From NCBI GenBank assembly GCA_021234155.1, contig JAJEKV010000048.1:773873-837872 (forward strand): a DNA stretch of 64,000 bases, read 5' to 3'. The notes under the pieces are model-generated. The model was not told the origin of the DNA. It ran no database searches and worked only from the letters and a program-made list of their open reading frames with translations. Position 1 is the stretch's first letter. The number at the start of each line of letters is the position of its first letter. Below, one piece after another: positions 1 to 12,500 of this stretch. This DNA comes from Isoetes taiwanensis. Taxonomy: Eukaryota > Streptophyta > Lycopodiopsida > Isoetales > Isoetaceae. A program made the position numbers and the translations under genes.

Positions 1-107
1 TACTCAGCAAGTAAAAATAGATACTTAGAGAAACTATCGACAATGTCAAGTTAAACATCTTGAAGGACCAAAAAAAATGCTTAAGATGTGTAATGAAAGT
101 AAAGTAC

Positions 108-445
108 CTGTGATATAAATGTTTGATGACATTCCTGTTGTCGTAAGCTAGTCCAGGAAAGTCTTGCAACAAAATCTTACCGACATTTCTCAGAATTGTT
201 TTCTTATCAAACCCATTGTCGATAAATTGGGAAATGATATTATTCAGATCGCTGGTCGTGACCGGGCACGCTTGTCGCTTACATACAAACCAGCTCAAGT
301 CTAATAGGCCTTCTCTTTCTCGTTCCAGATCCTCCTTGGCATTGGGAGGACATGGCTCCATAAGTGGGTTGTCGGAGTAACCATACCAAAGAGCCCCAAA
401 ACCCATGGCGTCTTTGTTAAAGATACTATTTCCAAAAGCGTGGCA
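108..445 (-). CDS. Exon of an unidentified minus-strand gene, near the left edge
   Basis: The minus strand is open for about 110 codons here, too long without a stop for chance in this AT-rich region. It ends in a good splice donor (CACAG|GTACTT, GT at 107-106), so the gene probably continues beyond the left edge. The peptide is hydrophilic with cysteines near its start (KCHAFGNSIFNKD) and a charged helix (KEDLEREREGLLDL). I do not recognise the family. An in-frame TAA lies just before position 445, and the preceding open stretch (about 480-545) is in another frame, so either a short intron or frameshifts separate it from the next exon. Exon status is inferred from the open frame and donor only. 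Confidence 0.4.
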
Positions 446-533
446 TTTTTAACATAGGTGCTCGGGGACGGGCATTATTCGGTTTCCTCGATCACTTCAA
501 AGAAGCCCTCGCCATTGACTTTGTAGCTTATTT

Positions 534-1001
534 TCATCCTCTGCTTTTGGGAAAGATTTTTTCAAATTCAATGTCCATGTCGGACCAGACACAAATCTTG
601 TGTAACATTTTTTCGTATACATCTTCAATGATTTTGTCATAGTTTACTGGATGATTTTTCATCTTGAGTATAAGTATCTCAAGCCAGTCATTAAATCCAA
701 GAAAGGCTACAACTGAGAGCCTATAATCCGTGATTTTAAGTTCTAGTTCAATGACTTTTTTGAACATGAACTCATCATTAAGGCAGCATATAATTGTCTG
801 CACTGCTCTATTAGGAACTTGGCATTTAAGAGCTTCAAAGCCAAGCATCCTAATTTCAGGAATCCATGGATTTTCAATCTCCTCATGTCCCCGTTCGTGA
901 GAGTACCTAGATGTCTGTAAAAACACCGATAGTATCATTAGTCTATGCATAAAGGAAGATGTATTTATAGGGTTTGTACCATCAACCCAAAAGGACAACC
1001 A
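534..1001 (-). CDS. Exon of the same unidentified gene
   Basis: A 150-codon open frame on the minus strand, preceded by a plausible acceptor (TGCATGCAG| at 1003-1002). The peptide is rich in Leu, Ile and Lys with helix-like spacing (for example FGFNDWLEILILKMKNH without the first F, and IIEDVYEKMLHKIC), as in alpha-helical repeat or scaffold proteins. No catalytic motif, signal peptide or membrane segment is evident. It lies between the exon-like stretches at 108-445 and 2262-2458, all on the minus strand, which suggests one multi-exon gene read right to left. The end near 534-545 is uncertain because the following open stretch changes frame. Function unknown. Confidence 0.4.
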   Translation of the reverse strand, partial: WLSFWVDGTNPINTSSFMHRLMILSVFLQTSRYSHERGHEEIENPWIPEIRMLGFEALKCQVPNRAVQTIICCLNDEFMFKKVIELELKITDYRLSVVAFLGFNDWLEILILKMKNHPVNYDKIIEDVYEKMLHKICVWSDMDIEFEKIFPKSRG

Positions 1002-2261
1002 CTGCATGCAACAGTTTAAACAAGATGGACATACCAGATCCTTGAGATAATTTTTTCAAGTAGGAAGTAATTAAAATAGAATATAATCAGGAATATTATC
1101 AGAGATAAGATCATGCAGCAGATTACACATATACGGATGGAGGTCAAGTACTTGGCCCCATATCCATCTATGTTCCTCAGAACTAACATGATTACATAGG
1201 AAAGTAAAATTAATAAAGCCATGGACCACATCTGAGTATTTTAATTATGAGTATCATGTTCATAATCAAAAGCAATAACAGTAAAGCCAGGAGCATGGGT
1301 TATCCGTCCTCGAACGGAAAAAACGTAAGCTTCATAAAAATTTTACAAAATACTTGCTAGGGTCTAATCTAGCAAATACTATACTTCAAGAACTAAACCT
1401 AGTTAGAAATTGAGAATTTGTCTGTCCTGGTTTAAACCAGGCCCACGCCCTTCATCTGGCACACACATATGGTGAGGTATTACCCCTAGCATTGAGAGGT
1501 TGTCTGCCCTGGTAATATCCAGGCACATATCTTAAAACTGGCCACTACTCAAGTCAAGCTTAGTTACTGTTCAATAAATGGTGTGCAAGGTAGGGAGCTG
1601 AACTATCAAACCCCAAAACCTTGTTGTCACCATCTGAAGACCAAAGTAAATATTATAAGGATAACAAGGATTCAACTACAAACCACAATGGTGCCACAAA
1701 CAAGGAGGCTGAAAAATCAAACCCCAAAGCATATGTTCCGCATGTGGAGTTAGTACAATCCGTTTTTATGAATATTCCGTGAAAGGTGAAACCAAATTAA
1801 GTAAAGAGGTGATAAAACAAACACTGGACAAACAATCTCAAAGTGTTGTTAGCTTAAGTAAGCACATATTCAGCTTTCATTCATAAGCAGCCTGAGTGGG
1901 TCCTCATACATCAGGGATATGTAATATAGTTAGTCATGAATGAACCAAGCTAAATGACAAAAACGTAAAACATAGCTTAAAGTAGCAAGTGCCCTTTTTT
2001 TTAAATGACAAAGGTCAATTCATATCTAAATGGAATGAGATTTAGATAAAGATAAAAACATGAGATTGTGTAACGTGAACTTACAAGGATATATATTTTT
2101 AACTTATTTTGTAAAAGATCCGGACCTTGTTTTCAAAAAATGTTTTTCGCTTTTTAAATTTTGATACATATCAAAGTTCCAGATATAGAGATTATAGGCA
2201 TATCTAAATGGTCCAAAAAGATTTAGATCAAAAAAAGCTGTAATGGTTTAAAAGTACTCAC

Positions 2262-2458
2262 CATATCAAAAGTTCTAGACTACAATCAAACCCATCAAGT
2301 TTTGTTTTGCCATAATACCCATCACCGGCTATTTCAACTTGAATATTGACAAATCTGGAGGTGTCATTTAACAAGGTGTTTACAAGGCGTATGAATGATG
2401 TATCAGCATAACAAAGGAGGTCTGTAACGTAACCCAAATGTTCTGGTATCATCTTTAC
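2262..2458 (-). CDS. Exon of the same unidentified gene
   Basis: A 60-codon open stretch on the minus strand bounded by a consensus donor (GATATG|GTGAGT, GT at 2261-2260) and a candidate acceptor just upstream (ATTAG|GTAAAG, or six bases later). The peptide begins near MIPEHLGYVTDLLCYAD and contains LVNTLLNDTSRFVNIQ. I noticed a faint similarity to the start of the stromalin domain of cohesin SCC3/SA proteins, but the other exons do not support it, so no name is given. The 1.2 kb between this and the next exon (1008-2260) has no recognisable coding sequence and reads like an intron. Confidence 0.4.
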
Positions 2459-2646
2459 CTAATACCACCAATATGTCTGAAACTTTTTGCCAGATTTTAG
2501 CAAAGAGATACAAATCGTCAGCCTAATTAGGAATTAACAGAGACTGTTTTTTACTCTAAAGTTCAGCACTATTTTGGGCTTACTGTGCACAAAGCCTTAT
2601 AATGGAGGCCCAGTTAGGAATCAAACAAAAACAGGTGAAAAGTGAC

Positions 2647-2913
2647 CTCATTTGGATCGCCATCCAGGTTAGTCGTTGCATCAGAACTTGCATTCGTGTC
2701 AATCAGTGCCGGGTTATTATAAACCGCTCAAAGATTCTCCAAGTTGGAACCACGCAATGCTGCATTTCGTATCAAACACCATTTGATAATGTTGGCCGCT
2801 TGTGAATTCCTAGACTGGCTAGGTTGAGACATATGTCTTGGTGCAAATGGAGAGCCTCTTCCACGCAAATTTCTTGAACCCGGAGGACGCCCAGGACCCC
2901 GTTTCGGACCCAT
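2647..2913 (-). pseudogene. AT-hook-containing N-terminal exon, one in-frame stop
   Basis: The minus strand starts with Met at 2913 and at once shows an AT-hook, KRGPGRPPGSRN, the Arg-Pro core that binds the minor groove of AT-rich DNA. A basic, Ser/Gln-rich stretch follows (RHMSQPSQSRNSQAAN). The frame runs to a TGA at 2730-2728 but stays sensible beyond it (AVYNNPALIDTNASSDATT...) up to a possible weak donor at 2647-2646. It may be the first coding exon of the gene continued at 2458, which would then be a nuclear DNA-binding protein. The stop could be a real nonsense mutation, a sequencing error, or a sign that splicing occurs earlier. Confidence 0.35.
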
Positions 2914-2949
2914 GCTCTTACAGGATGTGATGAACAGGAGGGCAGTCAC

Positions 2950-3976
2950 AAATGTTCAAAGTGTTCAACTTTCTAAGGATAGTGGAATTTTTTGAGAAAA
3001 CATAGCATTTCGTATGCTCCCCAAATGAACTTCCCGCTCTAGATAACTTAGCACTAAAGTTACACCTACCCGTAATAATGTGGGGTGTATAGTGTTCAGA
3101 GATATACTGTCCCCTAAATCTATACTGTCATACTTAGGGGTGGCTATATTATTAAAATAGAAAACCAAAATAACTAAATGTTCATGTGAAGGAGCAAACA
3201 CTCCACATGACACTAAGTTCCAAGGTATATTGGAACCTCTGCCCCATGTTTGCAAGGCCTTGGCCAGTGCCATGCAGGAAGTAAATTAGAGAGGATCAAA
3301 AGCAGAATTAACAATTTATACCAGCAAAGGTGTTCAGTGTTGCATGATTGCCTGGTGGTCGTTATTTGGCTGCAAGATGACCCTTAGTTTGTTGAATGTC
3401 AAGTGTAGTGAGAAGGGACGCTATATGAAAATGCTCAAATAATGTAGAATTTCATATGTAGGTCATAGGACATAATGGACCATATTAAACTGCCAATTAA
3501 CTAGCCTGTATAATTGTTATACTTGAAAGGGTTCTGCCTGCTTTATTAGCATCTATTCAGCAAGTGTTGCCCTTCTTGAAGATTTTGGGCGAAACCAACC
3601 TATACCAATATGTATTAAGTCTTGCAGAAAATCATTCCCAGTTTGATGCCAGTAAATGTTCAGGCTTAAAACCAGCTGAGTGTGCAGATATAGGTAAACT
3701 GCAGGGGCACATCCATCATAGTCTCCCAGGTCTGATCAGGCTAATGGGTTCTGTATATAGGTGCAGACTTAAACCAATTACTATTTACCTTATATTGGAG
3801 CATGTTATCCACTAGACATAGAAGTCAGTTACATAATGAAGTCGGAAATCCTAGTTCCAAAGCTTTTTATCCCCCTAGGAACAACCTAATCAAGTCGTCT
3901 AAAAAACCATCTTATGAGGGAGTGCGTGAAGCCGCTTGTGAATTTTGGGCCCTAACTAAAGCAAACATATGTAAAC
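2950..3976. other. Non-coding host flank, nothing recognised
   Basis: AT-rich sequence between the AT-hook exon and the large retrotransposon. A 102-codon minus-strand frame (2965-3273) and plus-strand frames at 3564-4095 exist, but they match nothing I know, and one runs across the transposon boundary. It may hold the promoter and 5' leader of the minus-strand gene, which I cannot delimit. Confidence 0.4.
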
Positions 3977-3981
3977 TTTAT

Positions 3982-5611
3982 TGTGACGTCCCCTACTCCT
4001 TATACGATGCCCACATCGTATTCGAAGGAGGAGCATTCCCCCTGGCAGCTACACTGACAGGGGCCATCCACCTGACTCCACTCCCATCGGGATGAGCCGG
4101 CAAGGGAAGAATGGATGTGTCATTCACCCGTCTTCCATCGGGTCGACCTATCTGCGGAAGCGTGAATAAACAAACGTGAGCACAACTAACAGTAAACAAA
4201 TACAAGTACCTCGAGAGGTGAATACAATACAACATCACAGAGATAGCAATACCATAGAAATAACATCGTCACATAACATAAATAACAAGAGGGGAGATCC
4301 TACCTGTGGCTCGGACTCGGGGGATGACCCGACGGCTAGGGTCTTTAGAGTTCATTGCGCATGTAATTCATGGCAATGGATTTGGCTGGCATAGAACATG
4401 GCTTAGGGTAGTCCACTCCATCCGCCCTCCCGTGCACACTTTGCGCAGTAGGCTGAAAAGTGTTGGGACTTGGTCAGAGCTCTGCCGGGTGAATAGCCGG
4501 AGGGGCTACTACTCTCGGGTTGCATCTCCCCAGCCCCGATGAGGCAGGAAGAGAGTTGCCTCCCCTCTAGAGGCATCCATGCTCATCACAGGCTAGAGGG
4601 GCTTTGCCCGCCCTTATTCGACTTGAACTCACCGGAAGGTCATATTCACCACCCCACGAGTGTCGAGCTCATGCCTTGCCCACACGCAGGTGACAAGCCA
4701 TTAAGCCTAGCCCACGAGACCCCCGATAGGCCTTACTACCAGAGGGGTCGGTCCGTGATGAGACAAGTTCCTCCTTATCAACCTGCCTAGCCCCTTCACC
4801 CACAACCAAAGGGTTTCGCAGGCACGGGCCGCATATAATTGGGAACTAGTGGTGCTACCTAGGATCATCTCGCTACGCAGCCTTTTAGGTCTCTACCCCC
4901 TTCCCAATACATGGAGATCCAGAGTGAAATACATACAACATCACGTAACTGAAATAGAGAATATCATCTAATCTATCTACCTAAACAACGAGTTAGGTTC
5001 CTTAGTTAGGGCTTATGATCTCGGGATCTATAAGGCCTCTAGAGTTGATCTAACATACTAAACCAGCCTATTGCCTTGCCCAAAGGCGGCTTTGCACAAC
5101 AAGAACAACTAGATACACGCTCCTTGACCCGCCCCCGACCCTCGGAAGGCGTCCATGCTCCTGATCTTGCTGAAGATGGCTGCTAATCGATAATCTGTTG
5201 TGCAAATCCGGCTTTCCGGAGCTCAGCAATGCGGATTGAAGTCCATACTTGGCCGAAATGGCTCAAGAGAACCCTGAACTCGAGAGAGGAAAGGAGCTCT
5301 AGGAAAAACCCTAAAATGCAAAGAGAAGAAAGGTTTAGGGTTTAAGGGGAAAGCCCTTTTATAGAAACCCTTAGGGTTAGGTTAGATATTGGCCAAATGG
5401 GATTTAGCCATTTGGCAATGGGGTCCATGGGGTTATTAATTGTGTATGTTTATTTAACATGCACAACATTCAATGTTGCCTCCTAGGTGCAACCCTTGCC
5501 CCCTAGGTGCAACCCTATACGTCTCGCAAGTACATGTCATCCGTGACATGTACGGGTGACGTGGCAGTATAATATACGTATTCAGGGCGTATATTATGTT
5601 GGAACGTCACA
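3982..5611 (-). repeat. 3' LTR of the outer retrotransposon
   Basis: A 1630-bp long terminal repeat with the terminal inverted octamer TGTGACGT/ACGTCACA. Its right third (about 5290-5611) is almost identical, with about one visible difference, to 30670-30995, so the insertion is recent. The middle, GC-rich part differs from 18325-19041 by many small indels. Confidence 0.9.
5530..5597 (-). promoter_or_regulatory. Palindrome cluster at the U3 start of the outer LTR
   Basis: Two perfect inverted repeats lie just inside the U3 edge. GTACATGTCA/TGACATGTAC (5530-5553) has a 4-bp loop. ATAATATACG/CGTATATTAT (5569-5597) has a 9-bp loop. Between them is TGACGTGG, an ACGT-core (bZIP-type) site. Upstream, CCTAGGTGCAACCCT is present twice in tandem. 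All are conserved in the other LTR (about 30915-30982). A role as transcription-factor sites is inferred. Confidence 0.5.
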
Positions 5612-5622
5612 TTCTCCCCACC
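5612..5622 (-). other. Polypurine tract of the outer element
   Basis: On the minus strand GGTGGGGAGAA directly precedes the TG of the LTR, the position and composition expected for the plus-strand primer of reverse transcription. Confidence 0.75.
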
Positions 5623-8600
5623 TTGACTTGATGCTGTCCTCAGCATCACGCGTCTCCCCATCTTGGAAACCTGCATATCCTGCAATCCCATTTAATACAC
5701 ATAATGTATAGCAAAATTACCCCAAGGTAATATTTAAGTTTTAATTTCTATAACACATCCTTGTTTAATATCATACTATGGTAAGGGAGTCTTTCACCCT
5801 CTTACTTTATCATCTATTATTATTCACAAAATTTTATAGCTTACACCATTATTATTATTAACATAGTTCCAAAATTTCCTACTTAAGGTTCCACATCGTT
5901 TCCTTACAACACATCGTGACAAAATTATGTGTTGCAAGTCTTTACAGTGTGACCTTCCTCCCGTAGACTCCCCTATTGGCCTGCAGGTCCACACTACGCT
6001 AGCATACATTTAATTATTATAGATATTGGTTGTTAGGGAATCACCCATTAAATACAATTATATGGATGCAAGGCATATCTCCCGGCATAGGAAGATTATG
6101 TTTCTTCCATCATGGCCGTGGAGACAACGCCCTATCATGCCTATATGCCACTCATGCCTACACACTGTAGTTGGCTTAACGTGGGAGATAGGGTCCTTCC
6201 GTATATGGGGCGTGAAGGGCCCTCCCGTGTAGGCATTGACTAGAGGTGCTTTTCCTATCATGCATTCTGAATGGCCTCTTATCTTCGAGGTCGTCTACTT
6301 CCGTGGGGATGGAAGTAGACCTTCTAATCTACCTCCCAACTCGTGCAAGCAAAACCGCGGTCATGCCTACAATGACATTACACCACATCCTAGAGATCAC
6401 CGTAGTGGTCTCATCATCGGTAACAACGATGCAACCCATACCTAGCATAGGTCGCATCGTAGATTAATCTTAGCTACACATGAAATTTAATCTAAACCCA
6501 AATCGACATGCCCGAGCCGATTTCTTGGGTATCGATGTCGATTACCGGTGTGACGAGCCGACCATTGCATTGCTCCATGAGTTGCGGTACCGCTTCTCAA
6601 GATCTATTTGTAGTGCCCGCTTACGTGGCGTCTTCCACTTGTAAGTGTCTCTTTCCTTTGGGTATTGGAGGATTGAGATCTTCTTGTCTTCTTATAGGAT
6701 CGACAAGAAGAACCCTCGAACAATCTCAAGGTGATCGCCCATTGTTTCCAAAGTAACTTTGGTCTCTCGAGTACTTCCTCTGGATTAGGAATGTGTTTCT
6801 TTAGGAGACTTACCCGGAAAACACTATGGATCTTTAAGTGTCTTTGGGCAGTCCAACTTATAGGATTGGTTACCTACTCTTTTGGTTATCCCTGAATTGT
6901 CCAGCCCACCTTGGAGCAAGCTTCTTGCAATTGTCGATCGTAAGCCGATGTCATGTCGCCGATCTGAGCTTCAGCCTAACCGCCGATGCAGAGCTTCATC
7001 TATGCAATTGTCGATGCAGAGCTTGTCGCTATGCTCTTCTGCCGGCCTCTTGCTGCTAGAGGATACCAACTGTTGCATGTCGGCTAGCATCCGTTGACGT
7101 CTTAAATAAACATTACAGTCTTGGACCCCTGCATGATCCTGCTGGACTTCCCTAATGCATGCAATTATATTAATTACCTTACGGTAATATTCTTATATTA
7201 GCATTATAGTAGTATTGGATATATTGCTTCCAATAGTATTATATTTAACTAACTATTATATGGTAACTTTACGACCTTTAAGATATGTCATCATACGATT
7301 ATCGATGCCATACTTAGTTTGAAACGTATTTTAATTGTTTATCATATGGCTAGGATTTATATCATCGGATCCAAGTGTTGAGCATATGACTCTCGCTCGC
7401 TACTTGGTTGGTGATGTATCAACCTTACATGTATATACTTTATATTTGCTATACTTATGGAAAGACAGACAAATTCTTATTATATTTGTCAAGATCCTAT
7501 GAAAGTTACTTAAATGCCTTTGGAAGGAATTACATCCTTGCGAAGGTTTAACTAAGATTTTATGTAATTATTATCTTACTTTATCTCGATACTGAGATAT
7601 CTACACAAGATAAAACTACCTATGCAGCTATTATGAACATATAATTTTCAACAAGGCATTAAAGCTTATGATACATGCCATCATGGAGTGCTATCGATGC
7701 CCTGCATGATAACATATTTAAGATTATATAATTTATGTAGTTATATGGGGTTGACAACCCTGAATAATTTAATTAAGAGCTAGGCTACTAGTCATTCCTA
7801 GATCTTAATGCAAACAATAGATCATGGCGTAAGAAATTTATGCAAAGCCTCTCCCCACCTTAGTTGTCGCACCCGCTAAGGCTAGAATACATCTCCCCAT
7901 TGAGTCGGTTGTCGACTAATTTGGAGACGACTTGGCGTTGCATTGCTTCCATTGATTCGCTCCCTGCTTTGGTGCGGTTGGTTTACCGCATTAATCTTGC
8001 ATCTTTGAAGGACACATAGACATTAAGCATCTATCCATCTTACGCTCTATGTGCTTTGGCTACTTGCGAAAGGAACTCTATTCTAAGGGTCGACTAATTG
8101 GATGGCGATTCAACCCCTAAGATATAGGTTGGTTTCGGTCTAAGATTGAGCCCCCACTTTCTTCATAAGAAAGTGGTCCCACACCTCAATGTATCCTATC
8201 CCCTTAATTGGTGTTGTCATAACATCTTAGCTATTCTATTTACCTTAAGAGGTTATATGCTTCTTACCTAACACATTAATTTACTAGCCTTAGCTAACAT
8301 ATTTAATCATCTATGATGGATGCAGACCATCATGTTTAACATATCTATCCCTAAGCGATGAGTTATTGAATTATTTAGAACAATTCTAAATTGCAAGGTT
8401 TTATTATCATGACAATTCTTTTTGCCTCAAGAGACTATGTGATTAATATGTTTCTTATTTCTCGATGTGCCTTTCATGTGCTATTTAATTTTATATTCTA
8501 AATATCCCCTTTTCTTAGTTATTTACTCTCTTGGAATATTCCTATCAATTGAATTGATGTCATCATAACAAGTTGGCGGACTTGTTAGATTACTTCTTTT

Positions 8601-9560
8601 CATTCGATTGGATTATTCCTTGGAGGTACTTGGCTTTATACATGGTCAACAATTATCCTAGTAATGATTCCTTCTTAGCGAGGTGATGGGGCCTCACGAA
8701 GTGGTTTCAATATGTTGGATGTCCATTAACAATCATGTATAATTTTAGTTACTTCTATGCATTTCCTTCCCAATCGTTGACGCTTAGCTCAACTTGGGGC
8801 AATCCCTTCATGAGAAAATCTAGAAATGCCTTCCACTCCCATTATGGATGTCGTCATCCATAAGCCTCAATCTTGCTCGCAGCTCATTCACTCATTTGCC
8901 TTCTTGAGGGTAACGCGTTCTTGAGTTGCTCGAGACTCCGGGCTCCTCCTCGATGTAGAGGTCAACTTTCCTCGATGTAGAGGCTTCCCATTGTTGGTGG
9001 TTTTGATGGCGTAGTTGACCACTTGAAATCTTCTATGTTACTTCCCAAAAGCCTGAAGGTGGTTTCGTTGAGAAACATCTTGGCGGCTAAAAGATGCCTC
9101 TAGATCCGATCTTATTGTGCCAACTCCATCCTTCGAGTCCTGTAGCGTGTTGACAGACAAGTGTTGAGGATGTTGCTCGCTTCACGCCTTCCAATTGTCC
9201 AAGCATCTCTTTTCTTTGATCCGTTATCGAGAGAGAGGAAATAACAAAGGGAAATATGCATGCAAGTCATATAGCTTACACTATTATGATTACAAATCTT
9301 CTTTTTTATTTTGGGAGCGTGTTGGGAATTGTGCCATCGAACGCCGCATGTTACGCCGCATGCGGCGTTCCCTCTCCGGTTGCATGTCCCCTTGCGGGAC
9401 GCAGGCTGTCGGCATTGAATGCCAGTTTGAATCGGCCAGAAAAAAATTTATGCAAATCTTTTCTTGCACTCCCCGCTCTCTATGCCTCAAAATTGCGCGA
9501 ACTGGTTCTTGATTTTGGGTCCTCTGGGCCAATCGCAAAATCGTGCATTTTGCTTGGTTG
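5623..9560 (-). other. 3' part of outer element's internal region, no readable genes
   Basis: About 3.9 kb between the polypurine tract and the Helitron-like region. On the minus strand there are short open stretches, for example around 7980-7865 (NRTKAGSESMEAMQRQVV), but no run long enough, and no reverse transcriptase, RNase H or integrase motif that I could recognise. It is either decayed pol or the non-coding filler of a non-autonomous element. Confidence 0.4.
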
Positions 9561-12500
9561 AGCGTGAATCGGCCATCGCTTCATGTTTTGTGGTAGAAAA
9601 AGGAGAGGATCGGGGAGGGAGCTTAGAGCAAGAGTAGAAGGTGTAGAAAGGAATCGAGGGCCATCGCGGTAAAATGTTCGAGAGGGCCATCACGGGAGAG
9701 GGCGAAAGGTATAGAGAGTGAATCGAGTGAGTGAATCGAAGAAAGAGTGAATCGGAGCTTGGAAACGTGCCATTGGTTTCAATTCTTGCCACATTTTTGT
9801 TCTTGTGTTTTTCACGGGTGCATGTTTACGCCTGAAGCTTCCACGATTTTTCTCGGCTCGAAGCTTCCACGATTTTTGTCTTATCTATAAGGTAAGTATT
9901 TTTGCTCTCGGCTTCCACGATTTTTTCACCGCCATCTCATTTGAGCTCTAAAACATGGCATTCAATGTCAAAGTGGCAAAGATGATATTTCGTCTGCGGA
10001 AACACCGCGGTAGACTTTCAACAAACTTTGAGCTAATCTCTGGTGCATGCAATCCCAAGAGGTTTCATTTCTTATCCGCTTACTCGTCTTGATTTCGACC
10101 CATTTCTCCACCATGTCTTTTGGTTTTACTTATATTTTTTGTTGCTTATTCTATCTTTAGGAGGAGTACCTCCATTCCGATTTAGGATTCAAAGGGCGTT
10201 GCTTATTCTGGATTGAAAGAACATTCAGGATTCAAAGGAATAGCATTGTTGGGCTGCTTAATGTCTTCTTGGAGGTCGGTTTTTGCTAAGAATCGCCAAA
10301 CTTTTACATTTTATCTACTTCATCCGGCGAAGAGATTTGAGAATTTGTTTGCCATTACATTTTAGGGGTTTTAAAGGAGCTCTGTTTCGTTTGGATTCAT
10401 CTGTGATTTAGTGTGTGTGCTTTTAAAGAATAAGCAACATGCTTATGATGCTTAGGATACGTTAGTCTGCCATGCCGTCTTTATAAGAGGATCATTGGAC
10501 TGCTTATGGAAACGAGATTCTGTCAGGCAATGAGATTTCTCTAATAAAACGTCATTTCAGGTTTTTTTATTGTTTTTCTTTCCCTTTTTCCTTCCTGTGT
10601 CTCACGCATTGGTTGCATCTGATTTACAGATTAAGATTCATGCAGATTAATGCAGCGCTACTGTGGGTAATGAAGTAATACGGCCCGACTGCTTGATTCT
10701 GAAGGATTTTCCATCATTTTTGCAAAATATTGGGGTTGTGTCATATCGTTTATGATATGTCAAATTTGCAGTTCTCTGTCATTTTTGGATCATCTAGCCA
10801 TTGCAAGCATCACTCTGTCTAATAGCAGCCACAATAAAAACAAGGTAATCTATTCAAAGGGGAACCTCTGTTGGTCCAGGGCTGTTCAAGCTTCTGGGGC
10901 ATTCAAAGGATAATTTCGTCCATGGCCGTTTTTGTTTCTGTAAGATGTATGACCCAATTAAGAGTAAAGTTATGTTTTCCTATTCAAAGTGCAATAAATC
11001 TGGTGGATGTATGCATGTCTGAAACCGTTTATATTATTCCTGCATCTATATTGTGGCATCGAACTTCTGGGTTTCTAATCGGCAAGGGCTGTTCAAATCC
11101 CATGAGATTTCAGATTGTAAAGATTTTTTATGTTTCTTTCTGCATGGCCATATCTCTTGCAGGTCAAGAACCTCTACTGATTGCCTCAATTCGTCAAACT
11201 TAATGGTGGAATAGGGTGAAACGGATCTGCATTGCAGACATATTTCTTGGTTTAAGGGGATGCCATATCACTTTCACTATCTATTTCGGTTTCTGGCGCG
11301 GCTCAAAGTGCATTGCATTCCATTTCTACATATCTTTCTATTATGTGTGTGCCATTATGAATTGCCTCTCATGTGTTTGTGATCTTTACTGGCCATTTTT
11401 TTTAATATATGACTCTGTTCTTTTTTGCAGAGGTAATTAAGTATTGGTATAAATATTACGGCCTTTAAACATTTGTGCAGAAATATTTTGCTGTTGGAAT
11501 TTCTATAGATCCCATTCTTAGGTAAATGGAAGTAACAGAGATGGTGACCAGCTAATTCTCTGCAACTTTTGTTGCTACATCTTCATCTACATGGTAATCT
11601 TTTATTCTACTATATACTTTTCTGCAACAGATTGAGGGATTTGTGGACTATTACCTGCACGGAAATGCAAACTTAGGTAGAAGATCAAGCATGTTTTGTG
11701 TCCTCTTACAAGAGAGTGATTCGTAAGAGCTATTTCTGTTACAAGATCATCTATATTTTTCTGTCTAGGGTTTGGCCTGGTTACAAGACGAATGTTTTCT
11801 GCTTATGAATGCTCTTTTTGTGCAATAACATCTTTGTTTTTCTTCTGGTGGAGCCAGAGGAGGTTTTCTTAGAGTTTATGTTGGCAGATAAGTGAAACAG
11901 CTTTGTGACCCTTGCTCCTGGCTATGGCGACTACATCCAGCTTCCTCAACATGCAAAAGTCGTACTGTAAAAAGCTAGACATTTTGCCAAAACATATTGT
12001 AATATTTTTGTTGCAAAAGTCGTACTGTAAAAAGCTAGACATTTTGCCAAAACATATTGTAATGTTTTTGTCCTGCTTTCGTCATTGCGAACACCGAAAC
12101 AGTCGCTTCTCAAGTGTTTCAAGTGTCTTTGCTGCAACAAGTTGGTCTGTCCCGAAAATTTATAGAGGTGTAATAGCAGTGAGTGAGTATACGTTGTTTT
12201 TCTTTCTGAGAATATATTCGCTGGTTGAACCAAGTTCCAGATATATGTAGATATATGTCTCATGCTTCCAATACAAATGTGTAGTTGAAATGATATAATT
12301 CATTATGTTTCTCTCATGGATCCTATTCTCTTAGTTTAACATCATTTTTACAATTCCTTCAGACATATGCAGGTCAATTAGACTGAAAGTGCTAAACTCC
12401 ATAAACATATGTAAGGTCCATTGCATGCCACTTTATGAAACTTACAGTTGTGAAGAGGTTTAACAAATTTTTGAGTTTGAATGCATGCATTTGAACTTGA

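Noticed and set aside
2262-2458. Faint similarity of one exon to the cohesin SCC3/SA stromalin domain
   Set aside because: The other exons of the gene do not match SCC3, and the similarity rests on a few scattered residues.
9195-9561. Overlapping open frames on both strands, 80-105 codons each
   Set aside because: They shadow one another in a GC-rich patch inside the outer retrotransposon and show no domain; most likely chance.
9880-9905. TCTATAAGGTAAG as the 5' end of the Helitron-like insertion
   Set aside because: The phrase GCTTCCACGATTTTT continues on both sides of it, so it is not a boundary.
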